From CAYTPI01 sp964439625 (GTDB lineage Bacteria > Chloroflexota > Anaerolineae > Aggregatilineales > UBA3940), in NCBI GenBank assembly GCA_964439625.1, contig CAYTPI010000024.1:1-55928 (forward strand): a stretch of 55,928 bases of DNA. Reading direction: 5' to 3'. A model generated the notes under the pieces. That model searched no databases, was not told the DNA's origin, and was given only the letters and a program-made list of their open reading frames with translations. Made by a program: the position numbers and the translations under genes. Numbering within the stretch: position 1 is the stretch's first letter; each line of letters starts with the position of its first letter. Positions 16,231-26,103 of this stretch are shown one piece after another.

Positions 16231-17457
16231 ATGTCACCTGTTGTGATCGTACTGCTTGTCATCGCTGCGCTGATCGTTGGCCTAGCTGTCATCTTCAATT
16301 TGCATACACGGCATGCACTCCAAACGATTGCTAACGCTGACCCCGATTCCAAAGCAGATATCCGTCAGATTGTCGGGTACCTGTATGCGCCATCAGCGAT
16401 AGTCCAGCGCCGTGCGCGTGAGTTTCTATTTATCTCCGCACAAGCCACATCGATTACCCTCACTAAACTCATAGAGGCGGATGCCATCCCAGAACGACGC
16501 CTAAAACGCGTGCTCGAGTGGTTCCGTGAGACGGCACACCCACGTGCTACCCCCGCCTTGCTTCACCTTGCCGATAATGAGAACACGAAAATCCGAGCGT
16601 TAGCCGTTGACGTCATGGGCGAGTTCAAGAGCTACAAAGTACGTGATGTATTGACCAAGGCCCTCGATGACCCGTCATTGACCGTGCGCTTCTATGCCGC
16701 TCTGTCGGCAGCATGGTTAGCCGTCTATGACGAGCGCATCCCACACATCATTGTAGAATGGCTCGGTAAGCACCGTAATACCAATACATCCATCGAATTA
16801 TGGGAACGGGCCGCCTCGCGCCTCGCCGAATACGAGACAGAAGCCCGCACGGCTGTTGTCGAATATTTACACAGCCGAAGCAGTTGGACGCTCTACGAGC
16901 GCTACCTAGCGGCCTACGTGTTGGCGAACGTCGGTGATGAATCTTCAGTCGAAGACTTATCAACGCTGGTTTTCAACAAAGCCCATTGGCTGGCCCCACG
17001 TGCGGGCTACTTCGTCGAGATTAGCCGGGTGGCTGCTGCCGGGTTAGCCCGCATCGGTGACGCAGGCATTGAGCGCCTCGTCCAAGGTCTGGGCAGCAGC
17101 GATAGTTGGATTGCCCGCTCTACTGCACCTTTCGGGCTAGCTTCAACCGGTGATGAGGAATATATTCCGCAGATACGCGCCAACCTCAATGATCGGGTGC
17201 CACAGGTGCGCGCTGGGGCATTATTTGGCCTGCGTGAATATGGCACCGATGATGTTCTCCCGGACATGATCAATGCTTTGGAGGATAGTCACTGGGGTGT
17301 GCGTGACTTTGCCCTAGAGGCGCTGGCAGAATATGATTCGGATGAAGCGCGTGCGGCTATCCAGCGCGCTACCCACGATTCGCATCCACGCGTTAGGCGG
17401 ACAGCCAAAGAGCTGCTTGGTCTAATGAACTCAAATGAACTCACTGGAAAAACTTGA
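16231..17457 (+). CDS. Membrane-anchored HEAT-repeat protein
   Basis: A 408-residue protein with an N-terminal membrane segment (VVIVLLVIAALIVGLAVIFN) followed by about ten alpha-helical HEAT or PBS-lyase-type repeats. Good examples are LLHLADNENTKIRALAVDVM, ALDDPSLTVRFYAALSAAWL, DRVPQVRAGALFGLREYG and ALEDSHWGVRDFALEALAEY. HEAT arrays bind protein partners; no enzyme motif is present. The gene begins 10 nt after ligA and is probably co-transcribed with it, though a repair link is only suggested by position. It converges with the aldolase gene 6 nt downstream. Confidence 0.8.
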   Translation: MSPVVIVLLVIAALIVGLAVIFNLHTRHALQTIANADPDSKADIRQIVGYLYAPSAIVQRRAREFLFISAQATSITLTKLIEADAIPERRLKRVLEWFRETAHPRATPALLHLADNENTKIRALAVDVMGEFKSYKVRDVLTKALDDPSLTVRFYAALSAAWLAVYDERIPHIIVEWLGKHRNTNTSIELWERAASRLAEYETEARTAVVEYLHSRSSWTLYERYLAAYVLANVGDESSVEDLSTLVFNKAHWLAPRAGYFVEISRVAAAGLARIGDAGIERLVQGLGSSDSWIARSTAPFGLASTGDEEYIPQIRANLNDRVPQVRAGALFGLREYGTDDVLPDMINALEDSHWGVRDFALEALAEYDSDEARAAIQRATHDSHPRVRRTAKELLGLMNSNELTGKT

Positions 17458-17463
17458 GACGAA

Positions 17464-18129
17464 CTAATTCACTTCGTTGACGGCTTGTAGTGCTGCGTCA
17501 AACTGCTCAATCGCCTGCTGCGTTAGGGCATGCTCACCCATCCGCCTGATCAGTTCCAGCGGGATCGTCACATGGTGGGCACCTGCCAGTAGCGCAGCCG
17601 CTACCTCTTCCGTAGACTTCAAGCTAGCAGCGACCAACTCAACCCGCAAATGATGGGCATCGATTAAGGCCCGCATATCTTTCACCACAGTGAGGCCGTC
17701 CCCCAATTGGCGCGTCATCCGGTTGACGTAAGGGGCCGCGAAGCGCGCACCAGCCTGCTCAGCTAGATAGACCTGTGCCGGTGTGTAGACTGCTGTAAAG
17801 GCGCAGGGCATGTTAAGAGAGGTGAGCCGGGCCCCCAAGGTAATGTTTTCCATGGTGGCTGGTATTTTAATCACGACTTGCCCCGAGCTGACTTCATGCG
17901 CCTGAAACGCCAGCTCAGCGCGTTTCTCAACCGTTTCCCCATAGAGTTGAAACCAAACAGGCCCCTGAAACACAGTCACCAGTTCCTGCAAGATGCTCAG
18001 CGGCGGCAGTCCTGTTCTTTCAATTTCGGCAGCCATCAAAGCTGGGTTGGTTGTAATACCATGAACAACGCCCATCGTTTGCACGGTCTTAGCGTCGTCA
18101 AGGTTGGCTGAGTCAAGATAAAGTGCCAT
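17464..18129 (-). CDS. Transaldolase / fructose-6-phosphate aldolase-like protein
   Basis: A 221-residue class I aldolase of the small transaldolase (TalC/FSA) group. The Schiff-base Lys is in VVIKIPAT; NPALM near residue 26 and the LVAASLKSTEEVAAALLAG segment in the last third are typical. It acts in the cytosol on sugar phosphates; whether it is a true transaldolase or an F6P aldolase cannot be decided by eye. The start at 18129 (MALYLDSANL) follows GGAAGGAG by 9 nt; a longer frame to 18270 overlaps the upstream gene and is rejected. It lies 4 nt after the membrane-protein gene. Confidence 0.88.
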   Translation of the reverse strand: MALYLDSANLDDAKTVQTMGVVHGITTNPALMAAEIERTGLPPLSILQELVTVFQGPVWFQLYGETVEKRAELAFQAHEVSSGQVVIKIPATMENITLGARLTSLNMPCAFTAVYTPAQVYLAEQAGARFAAPYVNRMTRQLGDGLTVVKDMRALIDAHHLRVELVAASLKSTEEVAAALLAGAHHVTIPLELIRRMGEHALTQQAIEQFDAALQAVNEVN

Positions 18130-18133
18130 TGGC

Positions 18134-18946
18134 TTATGCTCCTTCCAATTTGGCACGCGCATTCTTGATCGTTGTCCGAGCGCCAACCGTTGATGCTGAA
18201 ATAACCAGCACAAATATTGCACTGGACGCAATAAAGATCGTTTCACGGGTTCCAATCGCAACGGTATCACTCGTCAGTAAAGCTAGTAGTAAAATGGACG
18301 TAGCAATCGACGCAGCAATACCTAACAACAGAAGAAACAAGCTTAAGCGACCATACAACTTAAGATACGTCTGCCAAGCTAAATAGGGCATAAAGTCTTG
18401 CTGCTGCCACCACTCAATTTGGTCAAAGTATTGCTCAAGGTCAGCGACAGGCAACGGTTGTTGGTTCTTGCGGATCAGCTTGTCCAACGCCTTACTATGA
18501 TACGCAACGGCATCGAGCACGCCCTCCTTGATGTACTCAATCTGGTAGCGTTTAGCGACCTGCTTTGGGAATTTACGGGCACGTGCATTGTAGATGGTCT
18601 GAAGCACTTTTTTGCTTTTCAGAAAAGAATGTAAGTAAACTTGATCGGCTCCGAATACGTTGACGAAAATTGTCGGGTCATCGGGGTTTACAAATACAAC
18701 GGACTTCCCTGTCTTATCAAGCACGATTGACTCTTCAACGGCCCCAACCTGCTCAAAGCCGGACATATTAAGGACATCCGTTACTCCTTTGGACATACGC
18801 GGTATGCGTTTGGTAGTCTGCCGTTCCACGGTTTGTAGCTTGTCCGCGTTTTCGTATCGTAAGTAGGCACCTAGTGAGGCAATCAGGAAGAACAAACCCA
18901 CTATACCCTGCACAACAAGGTAGAAAACAAATGCTTCTACTGGCAC
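18134..18946 (-). CDS. Membrane protein of unknown function
   Basis: About 270 residues. There is an N-terminal membrane segment (FVFYLVVQGIVGLFFLIASL), a cytosolic or periplasmic region of about 170 residues without a recognised domain (it includes DPTIFVNVFGADQVYLHSF and a Trp-rich IEWWQQQDFMPYLAW), then two close membrane helices near residues 200-250 and a basic C-terminus. The start is uncertain: a GTG at 18946 lies 6 nt after AGAGGG, whereas a TTG at 18961 has no such spacing. It shares an operon with the aldolase, 4 nt upstream of it. I do not recognise the family. Confidence 0.6.
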   Translation of the reverse strand: MPVEAFVFYLVVQGIVGLFFLIASLGAYLRYENADKLQTVERQTTKRIPRMSKGVTDVLNMSGFEQVGAVEESIVLDKTGKSVVFVNPDDPTIFVNVFGADQVYLHSFLKSKKVLQTIYNARARKFPKQVAKRYQIEYIKEGVLDAVAYHSKALDKLIRKNQQPLPVADLEQYFDQIEWWQQQDFMPYLAWQTYLKLYGRLSLFLLLLGIAASIATSILLLALLTSDTVAIGTRETIFIASSAIFVLVISASTVGARTTIKNARAKLEGA

Positions 18947-19035
18947 AACAGTCCCTCTCAATTGATATGAATCAAGTAGACGCCCCTTAAGTGTACTCTA
19001 GCAAGGAATGCCTATCTAATTCGGTAAGCCTCCTC

Positions 19036-20016
19036 CTATTTCACCGGGGCACGCTCGGCAGAGTCAACCGCTTGCGAGTACGACACCTCATGGATGGCTT
19101 CGTTGTCGTCAATATCTAAGTTGAAGAAGTAGTTATATGAGAACGACAAGCTGAGCACAAACAGTGCCGCGCCAACACCAATGACAACATCAACAAAGGG
19201 TGGGGCAATCAATGCAAGACGGATAAACACCGTAGCAATGGCATAGCCAGAATTGCGAAAGGCCACTAAGTAGGTTGCGCTATAACGCAGAGACACCAGC
19301 ACAATCAAAATGTCGGCGAATATCAGGATGGTAAAAAACGTCTCAAAGAAAGGAATGATTGGCAAGTCGAATGCAATCCGATAAAAGTCGGTTATGCCAA
19401 TTCCAATAAATACGAGGAACAGACTCAGAGCTAAAATCTTCTTGATGCGAATAAATGCGGTCTGATCGTCGGCAACGTCTGTGATGGGGCGATGTTTCTG
19501 AACACGATAGTAAAAACCAAGGATGACAAAGATCAAAAGTCCGCCTACAGCTTCAGCGGCAATCTCAGGCAGCAAACCGCTGATGCTCTCCCAGACAAGT
19601 GGCTCATCAAACTTAGAGAACAACTTAAAAGACTCCCGAAGTAGAATGAGCGAAAGAATCTCGAATTGCTTACCAAGCGCTCCAGAGACTGACCCAGCCA
19701 AGCCAAAGACCAACCCCACAACCTCGAAGAACAACAGCAGTGAGAAGGCCCATTCTATGGCCCCAAAATGCGTGTCTGGCACGAAGGTGTCTAAGGGGGT
19801 AGGTAACCCAATAAGCCTTTGAACCTCGATGAGCACAAGCGCCAGTAGATACGAGGCAACAAGAGACGTGCCAATGGTTCGCTGTCCACGGACGCCTTCC
19901 CAAACATGTTCAAGGCCATCATATAAGCGGGTTAAATGCACAGCTATCTTATAGCTAAAGCGAGCAGTCAATGGGTTTGATCCGGCAGCTAGGTAGTCGT
20001 TGGGTAAAGTTGGCAA
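19036..20016 (-). CDS. Polytopic membrane protein of unknown function
   Basis: A 326-residue protein with seven or so hydrophobic segments, among them SYLLALVLIEVQRLIG, WAFSLLLFFEVVGLVFGLAG, GGLLIFVILGFYY and ILALSLFLVFIGIGITDFYR. No transporter or enzyme signature is recognised. The start is a TTG at 20016 with only a weak AAAGA upstream, so the true N-terminus may differ. It has the same orientation as the flanking membrane protein and HtrA gene, but 72-90 nt gaps separate them. Confidence 0.6.
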   Translation of the reverse strand: MPTLPNDYLAAGSNPLTARFSYKIAVHLTRLYDGLEHVWEGVRGQRTIGTSLVASYLLALVLIEVQRLIGLPTPLDTFVPDTHFGAIEWAFSLLLFFEVVGLVFGLAGSVSGALGKQFEILSLILLRESFKLFSKFDEPLVWESISGLLPEIAAEAVGGLLIFVILGFYYRVQKHRPITDVADDQTAFIRIKKILALSLFLVFIGIGITDFYRIAFDLPIIPFFETFFTILIFADILIVLVSLRYSATYLVAFRNSGYAIATVFIRLALIAPPFVDVVIGVGAALFVLSLSFSYNYFFNLDIDDNEAIHEVSYSQAVDSAERAPVK

Positions 20017-20088
20017 TCTTTACAATTGTATTAGAGACTATAACGTCAGATGGAACGCGGTTTCAATGTTTTTGAATAATTAGACTGG

Positions 20089-21363
20089 TTAAGGTCTGGA
20101 ACCTAGAACCACATCGACATCCATCACATCATTATCACGGATGATCGTCAATACGATTGTGTCTCCAACCGACGTATTAGAGACCAGATAACCAATTAGC
20201 TCATCAAAGTTGCGCACAGGGATGCCATCCGCAGCGATGATAATGTCTCCACCAAGTACAATCGGAACCTCGTTGAAGTTCACCGTCCGGTTGCCGCCTT
20301 GAAGGCCAGCATCCGCTGCGCCCGAACCCGAGGACACATCGGTGATGAGCACGCCTTCTGTCACGGGTAGATCATACTCTAGTGCAATATCTGCGAGCGA
20401 CAATTGCGACAGCCCGGAAATACCTAGATATGGGTAATCAACTTCACCGTTTTCAATTAATTGAGGCACGATCTGTACAACTGTCGAAACAGGTACAGCA
20501 AACCCAATCCCAGCATTAACGCCAGACTCGCTGCGGATTGCCGTGTTAACGCCGATCACTTCACCCGCCGAGTTAAGCAGCGGCCCGCCAGAGTTGCCTG
20601 GGTTAATCGCGGCATCCGTCTGAATAATCAATGGGTTACTGTAGCTGCCACCATCAGCCGAGAAACCAGCAGGAAGGGAGCGCCCGATAGCGCTAACGAT
20701 GCCAATAGTCATGGAGTTTTCGAGGCCAAAGGGGCTACCAATAGCAACAACCGTCTGCCCGACCAACAGCGCATTTGAGTCACCGATTTCAACAGGGATC
20801 AACGGATAGTCACCTGCTTCAATCTGGATCACGGCGAGGTCAGCGAATATGTCTCGCCCGCGAACCGTTGCCGGAAAAACCGTTCCATCACTGAAACGAA
20901 CACGCAGTTGATCAGCATTCTCTACGACGTGATTATTGGTGATAATGTTGCCTTGGGTATCATAGACAAAGCCTGAGCCGCCGCCGAGGTCTTGGATGCT
21001 ACCTTGGAAATTCTGCCCACTGACGGTGATGGCAACCACAGAGGGGTTCACACGTTGGAACAAGTTAATCAGCGTGTTTTCCTGTGCGGTTAGGTTAGCA
21101 AAGACATCCTCAGGGATTGGTGTGGGGGTTTGAACAGCGACGAACTGCTCAATCTGAGCAGGCTGGTTGCTTCTACTCGGCGCTGGCTCCTCGCTATCAT
21201 CGTCGCCATTGACATCAGGCTCTGGCTCAGACGCGAGTTCTGCTGCGGCCTCCTCCAGCGCTTCTTCAACAATTGTAGTGAATGCGCCTGTACTACCACA
21301 GGCTAAACTCCCCAGAGCCAGCAAGACGCTAACAACCATCAATACACGTTTTTGACCAGTCAC
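20089..21363 (-). CDS. HtrA/DegP-type S1C serine protease with PDZ domain, lipoprotein
   Basis: An extracytoplasmic quality-control protease. From the GTG at 21363 the signal peptide reaches a lipobox (LALGSLAC). An acidic Pro/Glu linker follows, then the trypsin-like domain with His in NIITNNHVVENA, Asp in IFADLAVIQIE and Ser in INPGNSGGPLLNS. A C-terminal PDZ domain contains EYDLPVTEGVLITDV and GDIIIAADGIPV. All catalytic residues are present. The longest open frame starts at 21429 (GTG), which would put an extra hydrophobic stretch before the signal peptide and is less likely. It follows the DnaJ-type gene, so a stress-related set is plausible. Confidence 0.9.
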   Translation of the reverse strand: MTGQKRVLMVVSVLLALGSLACGSTGAFTTIVEEALEEAAAELASEPEPDVNGDDDSEEPAPSRSNQPAQIEQFVAVQTPTPIPEDVFANLTAQENTLINLFQRVNPSVVAITVSGQNFQGSIQDLGGGSGFVYDTQGNIITNNHVVENADQLRVRFSDGTVFPATVRGRDIFADLAVIQIEAGDYPLIPVEIGDSNALLVGQTVVAIGSPFGLENSMTIGIVSAIGRSLPAGFSADGGSYSNPLIIQTDAAINPGNSGGPLLNSAGEVIGVNTAIRSESGVNAGIGFAVPVSTVVQIVPQLIENGEVDYPYLGISGLSQLSLADIALEYDLPVTEGVLITDVSSGSGAADAGLQGGNRTVNFNEVPIVLGGDIIIAADGIPVRNFDELIGYLVSNTSVGDTIVLTIIRDNDVMDVDVVLGSRP

Positions 21364-21444
21364 GTTTAATTCTCTACTCAACTTATATATCTTTGGTAAA
21401 AACAGCAGTGGACTGTTTCTACAGCCCACTAGCTCATTACGATG

Positions 21445-22434
21445 TTACTGTTTAGAACTTTGAATGTTTGCTAGTTCACGGAAGAGTGCCCGCTCTTTAG
21501 CCGTCAGGTCTGTCGGAATATCGACATGCACACGAATATACATATCGCCATTGGCCCCCTTATCTTTCAGGCGCGGCATGCCTCGTCCACTCAACCGGAT
21601 CAACTGCCCGGACTGCGTCCCTGGGTTGATCTTGAGCGTCAGCTTACCGCCTTCGACCGTCTCGATCTGCATTTCTCCGCCGAGCACAGCCGTATATAGA
21701 TCAACAGCAATGTTCTGGTAGATATCATCCCCATCACGCTCAAAAGCTGGGTTATCCTGCACCATCACGTTGAGGTATAGATCGCCGGGCTCACCGCTGG
21801 TTCCTCTTAACCCCTTACCACTCACACGCACTTTGGTACCGTTGCGTGCTCCAGGTGGAATTTTTACTTGAAGGTTGCGGCCCTCAACAGAAACCAACCG
21901 TGATGTGCCATTGTAAGCTTCTTCCATTGTAATGGTGACGTTAACCTCAACATCTTGTCCGCCAAAAGTAGAACGTACACCGCCGTACCGCCCACCGACG
22001 GCTGGGTTACCACTGAACATTTGGTCGAAGTCAACATAACCACTGTTCCCTCTGGCGCCAGCCGCTTGTTGTGCGTTACCAAATATCTGCCAGAAGAAAT
22101 CCGAGAACAAATCGTTGATCGAGCCTGTATATTCAACATGTGGGCCACCGCCCTGCGCGACCCAATCGTTCCAATTGAAGCCGCCTGGCTGCCCGCCAGC
22201 GCGCTGCCACTGCTGGTAGCTACTCCCTAGTTGATTGTATTTGGCGCGTTTGTCAGGGTCGCTTAGTACTTCATGCGCCTCATTAATTTCCTTAAAGCGA
22301 GCCTCAGCACTGGGATCATCTGGGTTGGTATCCGGGTGATTTTCACGTGCGAGACGACGGTACGCTTTCTTAATTTCTTTGTCTGTGGCGTCTTTTGAGA
22401 CGCCTAATATTTTATAATAATCTTTGTAGTCCAT
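21445..22434 (-). CDS. DnaJ-like co-chaperone without zinc finger (CbpA type)
   Basis: A 329-residue Hsp40. The J domain (residues 3-70) has the HPD motif in ARENHPDTNPDD. A Gly/aromatic-rich linker follows, then two C-terminal beta domains (QDVEVNVTITMEEAYNGTS, LQVKIPPGARNGTKVRVSG, GDLYLNVMVQDNPAFERDGD). The four CxxCxGxG repeats of classical DnaJ are absent. It would stimulate DnaK ATPase and hand over substrates in the cytosol. The start ATG 22434 is chosen because MDYKDYY is the canonical J-domain opening; no strong ribosome site is visible. Confidence 0.93.
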   Translation of the reverse strand: MDYKDYYKILGVSKDATDKEIKKAYRRLARENHPDTNPDDPSAEARFKEINEAHEVLSDPDKRAKYNQLGSSYQQWQRAGGQPGGFNWNDWVAQGGGPHVEYTGSINDLFSDFFWQIFGNAQQAAGARGNSGYVDFDQMFSGNPAVGGRYGGVRSTFGGQDVEVNVTITMEEAYNGTSRLVSVEGRNLQVKIPPGARNGTKVRVSGKGLRGTSGEPGDLYLNVMVQDNPAFERDGDDIYQNIAVDLYTAVLGGEMQIETVEGGKLTLKINPGTQSGQLIRLSGRGMPRLKDKGANGDMYIRVHVDIPTDLTAKERALFRELANIQSSKQ

Positions 22435-22481
22435 ATGGTTCGTTACGTTCTTTGCCCCATTTAGTTCCCAACAAATAATAC

Positions 22482-22508
22482 AAATCAACCTAACTTTCGG
22501 GTTGATTT
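22482..22508 (-). terminator. Hairpin between the nSTAND gene and the dnaJ-like gene
   Basis: A perfect 9-bp stem (AAATCAACC/GGTTGATTT, 9-nt loop). On the minus strand it is followed by a U-rich stretch (GTATTATTTG); on the plus strand the second arm also runs into TTTTTA. It is likely the end of the SIR2/nSTAND transcript. Confidence 0.5.
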
Positions 22509-22644
22509 TTAATAACTATAGATGCTATAAAAACGCTTTGTGAGACTGAATAAAATAATAGGCACAACTATAGTGTAGTCAGTGCCCATTGAATCAGTCA
22601 ACGCCACTCGATGGTTCTAATATGTTTCTGTGGCAAGCCTATTA

Positions 22645-25600
22645 TTACTGGCTTACTGTATCATCTTCAAAGCCAATCGGTTCAAGGAAATAGCCGTCAG
22701 AAGCGATCCCTTCGTTGACCCAACCATCGCCTTCTGCGACGTTTAGCAACCACCACCATGAACCACCTACACAGACTGGCCCGTTAATAACCAAAAATTC
22801 ATCGCCGTTGACTAACGTTGCCACAACGACGCCATCTGTACTTGGTAGACCCCGCATCCTCAGGTTCTGCTCTGTGATGACGCGCCCACTTGCTTGTAGT
22901 GCCAGCCGAGGTTCAAGGGCCCCGTCACAGTAAAGTGACGCTCGTTCAGGGGCGAGGTTCAGTGCTTGCTGATACCTTGCAGCTGCCTCGGTGAATTCTT
23001 GCTGTCCGACGAGTGCTTCACCGACAGCAGCATAGGCATCTGGGTCTTCAGCGTTTAGCGCGAGCGCCTGTGAGGCGTCATCGAGGCCAGCGGTGAAGTC
23101 ACCATTGCTGTTGTACACACGCGCTCTGAGTACCAGCGCAGCAGCACGGGGTGTTGACGCTTCAAAGTCTGCCGTCAACTTGACAGCCTGATCTGCCAAT
23201 GTAAAAGCAGCAGTGTTATCGTCTAGGGCTAAGGCCAGTTCAACGGCATTCTCTAACGTTTGCAAGGCAGCATCTGGCTGCTCGCCTTCAATTTGCAGCG
23301 CACTGAGTGCGGTTAATGTGGCGAGCAATCCCTCTTGATCACCGGCATCACGTTGAAGCACAGCCGCTTGATTGAACACTTCGACTGCACGCGTCGTATC
23401 CCCGGACTCAACATACACTTGTCCTAGCGCAAAAGTCGCCCGACCGGCTGCGGTTTGGTTGGCTTGCTCTGACTCAAGTTCGACGATCTTCATCAGGTAC
23501 AACACTTGATTATTTACATCACCCGCTTCCTGTGCAATTTCAAGTGCGGTACGGACAGCGGCGAGGGCATCGGCATTGCGGCCCATTGCGGCATACGTTA
23601 GGCCGAGGCCGTAATGAGCACCCATTGCGCCAGCGTCATCATCAACTATTTCGTAAAGAGTTAGTGAAACTTCATATGTTTCAATCGACGTTTCAAACTC
23701 ACCATTCAGCCGTTGCAACTGGCCTTGTAGTGCCAAAGCCTGCGCTTCACCATTGGGGTTATCTAGCTGACGGTAGCGGGTGAGTACATCATTTACGATG
23801 CGGTTCGCCCCTTCTGTGCTGTAACCACCGCTGATTGCTGATTCGATGTTCATCTGGGCACGGTCTAGGGCATCGAGTGCCAGTGTTTTGTCACCACGGT
23901 TGGTGTAAACATCCGAGATAATGACATTGGTCGCTGCTGCGTCAACGTATGCCTCGGAGAAGCTCTGCAAATTGCGTGCTCGTCGCAACTGTTGGAGGGC
24001 TTCGTTGTAGTTCCCTAGGTTGAAGTTGGCAATCCCTAGTAAACGTGAGATTTCAGTCTCGGAGTCCAAGTCACTCAGATCGAGTGCAATCTCCAGTGCT
24101 CGGTTCAGAGTCGTCACGGCATTCTGATACTGTTCTGCTTCGATGTAAACTTGCCCGGCATCAATTAACGCCGCTGACTGCCCTTCACGAGCGTCAATCA
24201 GCGCGTATGAGTCAGCAACAACAATCAGCAACGCGGCTGCGTCGCTTGAAGGTTGAGCATTCAGCGCATTTTGCTGTGCCATCTCTAGCATTGCCAGCGC
24301 CTCGTCACGCTGGTTAAGGTCAAGCAACACAGAGGCCATCGCAATCTGCGTCCGGGCAAAGGCGGCCCGGTCATCTGTACCTTCAAGCTTCCCTAGCGCC
24401 TCTTCGAGTTTCGATAAGGCCAGATCGCGGTTACCTCGCCCTGCATCCACCAACCCAAGCACTGCCAGTGCTTCAGCCTCACCGCTTTGATTGCCAAGCG
24501 CAATATACTTGTCAGATGCTGCTTGTGCTGCCGCCGCCGCTAAGTCGTATGCTTCTAGCCCAATGTGCGCCCGGGCAATGCCTAATTGGATTGAAGCTTC
24601 GATTGCTTCTTCATCTTCTGCACGTGCGCCCTCAGCCGGTTCTGTGTCCAGTGCCTGCGTGTAGCGCGCGAGAGCTTCTTCAAATTCTCCTTGACGCAAC
24701 AATAAGTCCGCTGACTGGATTTGGGCATCGCGGGTTTGTCCGCGCAGTTGCTCTTCCATCTGCTGCGTATCGCGAAGCTGTTCGTTGGTTTGGAAAATCT
24801 GGAAAATTGAGCCACCAAACAAGAACAACAACAACACCGCCAGACCACCGATAATGAGAGCAGCACGCCGCAGACGTTGGGTTTGTTTTTCGTCCTTCTG
24901 TGCCCAGAACGCCCGGTTCGACTCCAGCACAGGGTCAACAAATTGATCGTGTGTTAGCTCATACCAGCGCGCACCAGCGCGAAACTGCCCGCGGATCAAG
25001 TAGAGGTTTTCGAGCATATCAACTGCTAAGTTAGGGATGCCTTCAGTCTGTAAGCGACCACGATAGACTGTCGCACGAGTCCCAGCAGGTGTGATCAACT
25101 TATTCTCAAACCACTTGCGGAGTTCTTCCTCGGTCAGGCTTGGCACCTGATCAACGGTCGCTTGCAGGTTGCGCTGGTAAAAATCCGACAAGGCCCGCGT
25201 GACGCCGCCTAGGGCGCGCAGGTGCGCTTCGTTGATCACAACTGTGTCATTCGGAAGGCTGCGCCAGAGGCTCTGGCAAACCACCTGAAGTTGTACCGGC
25301 TCAATGAATTCGCCTTCGACGAGCATGGTTTCGCCGTCAGCAGTTTCAATACGCTGCTTACGCAGTTCGACGACAAGTTGCTCCGCCACCCCTTCGGCAT
25401 AGCCATAAGGTGTCCCCTTCAATGGCGCTTTGATTGCCCCTAGGGCTTCGTTTTCTTGGAGGCGCTCAAGGCGAAAGCGCGCTTGCATCCGGCCCGGTAG
25501 GATGCGAGCATACGGGTCTAATGGAGCAATGTAATCTTCGCGCAGCGACAAGATCACACGCAGCAGCGGGTCACTCTCCAACGCAGCGGCAAGCTGTTCA

Positions 25601-26103
25601 AAGAAACGTTCGCGGTCTTGCCAGCGCTCCGGGTAGAAGTTAAAGATCTCCTCGAACTGATCAAAGATGATGACACGGGGGTCTTCCAACCCGTCATCAT
25701 CCACATCTTGGGGGTGGGGTGACTTTGCCTTAATGTACTGTTCAAGGGTGGTATTGTAGTATTGCGTTGGGTCATCATCTTCATCCGACCAATAGATCAG
25801 CGCGTTGTAAACATAGACGTTATCAATAATGTCGATGTTAATGCCCTCAGGTACAGCGCCGCCAACACGCGTCACAGGGTAAACCTGAAACCCTTCCTCC
25901 TCCAACTCTGGGATGAGGCCTGCATTTAGCAGTGATGTTTTGCCTGCACCAGACGCCGCATAGAGAACAACCACGCGGTTAGCTACGACATAAGAGAGTA
26001 AGTCACTAACTTCCTGATCGCGCCCGTAGAAACCATCTAGCTCACCGCGTTCAAACGGGCGTGGGCCAATATACGGGTCAAAGGTTTCCGTCTCAACCAC
26101 CAT
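22645..26103 (-). CDS. Membrane-anchored nSTAND NTPase with TPR array and C-terminal SH3 domain
   Basis: A 1152-residue protein. The N-terminus (FDPYIGPRPFERGELDGFYG) and the P-loop (YAASGAGKTSLL, residues about 48-59) are typical of nSTAND1. Walker B is IIFDQFEEIFNF, a sensor Arg lies in ILSLREDYIAPLDP, and the winged-helix part ends ELTHDQFVDPVLES. A single membrane helix (IIGGLAVLLLFLFGGSIFQIF, about 408-432) is followed by a coiled stretch and about 600 residues of TPR units (QSADLLLRQGEFEEALARYT is the first). A bacterial SH3 domain closes the protein (NLRMRGLPSTDGVVVATLV, WWWLLNVAEGDGWV). If the NTPase is cytosolic, the TPR and SH3 parts lie outside. ATG 26103 follows GGAGGGAG and overlaps the SIR2 gene by 11 bases. 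Confidence 0.88.
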   Translation of the reverse strand: MVVETETFDPYIGPRPFERGELDGFYGRDQEVSDLLSYVVANRVVVLYAASGAGKTSLLNAGLIPELEEEGFQVYPVTRVGGAVPEGINIDIIDNVYVYNALIYWSDEDDDPTQYYNTTLEQYIKAKSPHPQDVDDDGLEDPRVIIFDQFEEIFNFYPERWQDRERFFEQLAAALESDPLLRVILSLREDYIAPLDPYARILPGRMQARFRLERLQENEALGAIKAPLKGTPYGYAEGVAEQLVVELRKQRIETADGETMLVEGEFIEPVQLQVVCQSLWRSLPNDTVVINEAHLRALGGVTRALSDFYQRNLQATVDQVPSLTEEELRKWFENKLITPAGTRATVYRGRLQTEGIPNLAVDMLENLYLIRGQFRAGARWYELTHDQFVDPVLESNRAFWAQKDEKQTQRLRRAALIIGGLAVLLLFLFGGSIFQIFQTNEQLRDTQQMEEQLRGQTRDAQIQSADLLLRQGEFEEALARYTQALDTEPAEGARAEDEEAIEASIQLGIARAHIGLEAYDLAAAAAQAASDKYIALGNQSGEAEALAVLGLVDAGRGNRDLALSKLEEALGKLEGTDDRAAFARTQIAMASVLLDLNQRDEALAMLEMAQQNALNAQPSSDAAALLIVVADSYALIDAREGQSAALIDAGQVYIEAEQYQNAVTTLNRALEIALDLSDLDSETEISRLLGIANFNLGNYNEALQQLRRARNLQSFSEAYVDAAATNVIISDVYTNRGDKTLALDALDRAQMNIESAISGGYSTEGANRIVNDVLTRYRQLDNPNGEAQALALQGQLQRLNGEFETSIETYEVSLTLYEIVDDDAGAMGAHYGLGLTYAAMGRNADALAAVRTALEIAQEAGDVNNQVLYLMKIVELESEQANQTAAGRATFALGQVYVESGDTTRAVEVFNQAAVLQRDAGDQEGLLATLTALSALQIEGEQPDAALQTLENAVELALALDDNTAAFTLADQAVKLTADFEASTPRAAALVLRARVYNSNGDFTAGLDDASQALALNAEDPDAYAAVGEALVGQQEFTEAAARYQQALNLAPERASLYCDGALEPRLALQASGRVITEQNLRMRGLPSTDGVVVATLVNGDEFLVINGPVCVGGSWWWLLNVAEGDGWVNEGIASDGYFLEPIGFEDDTVSQ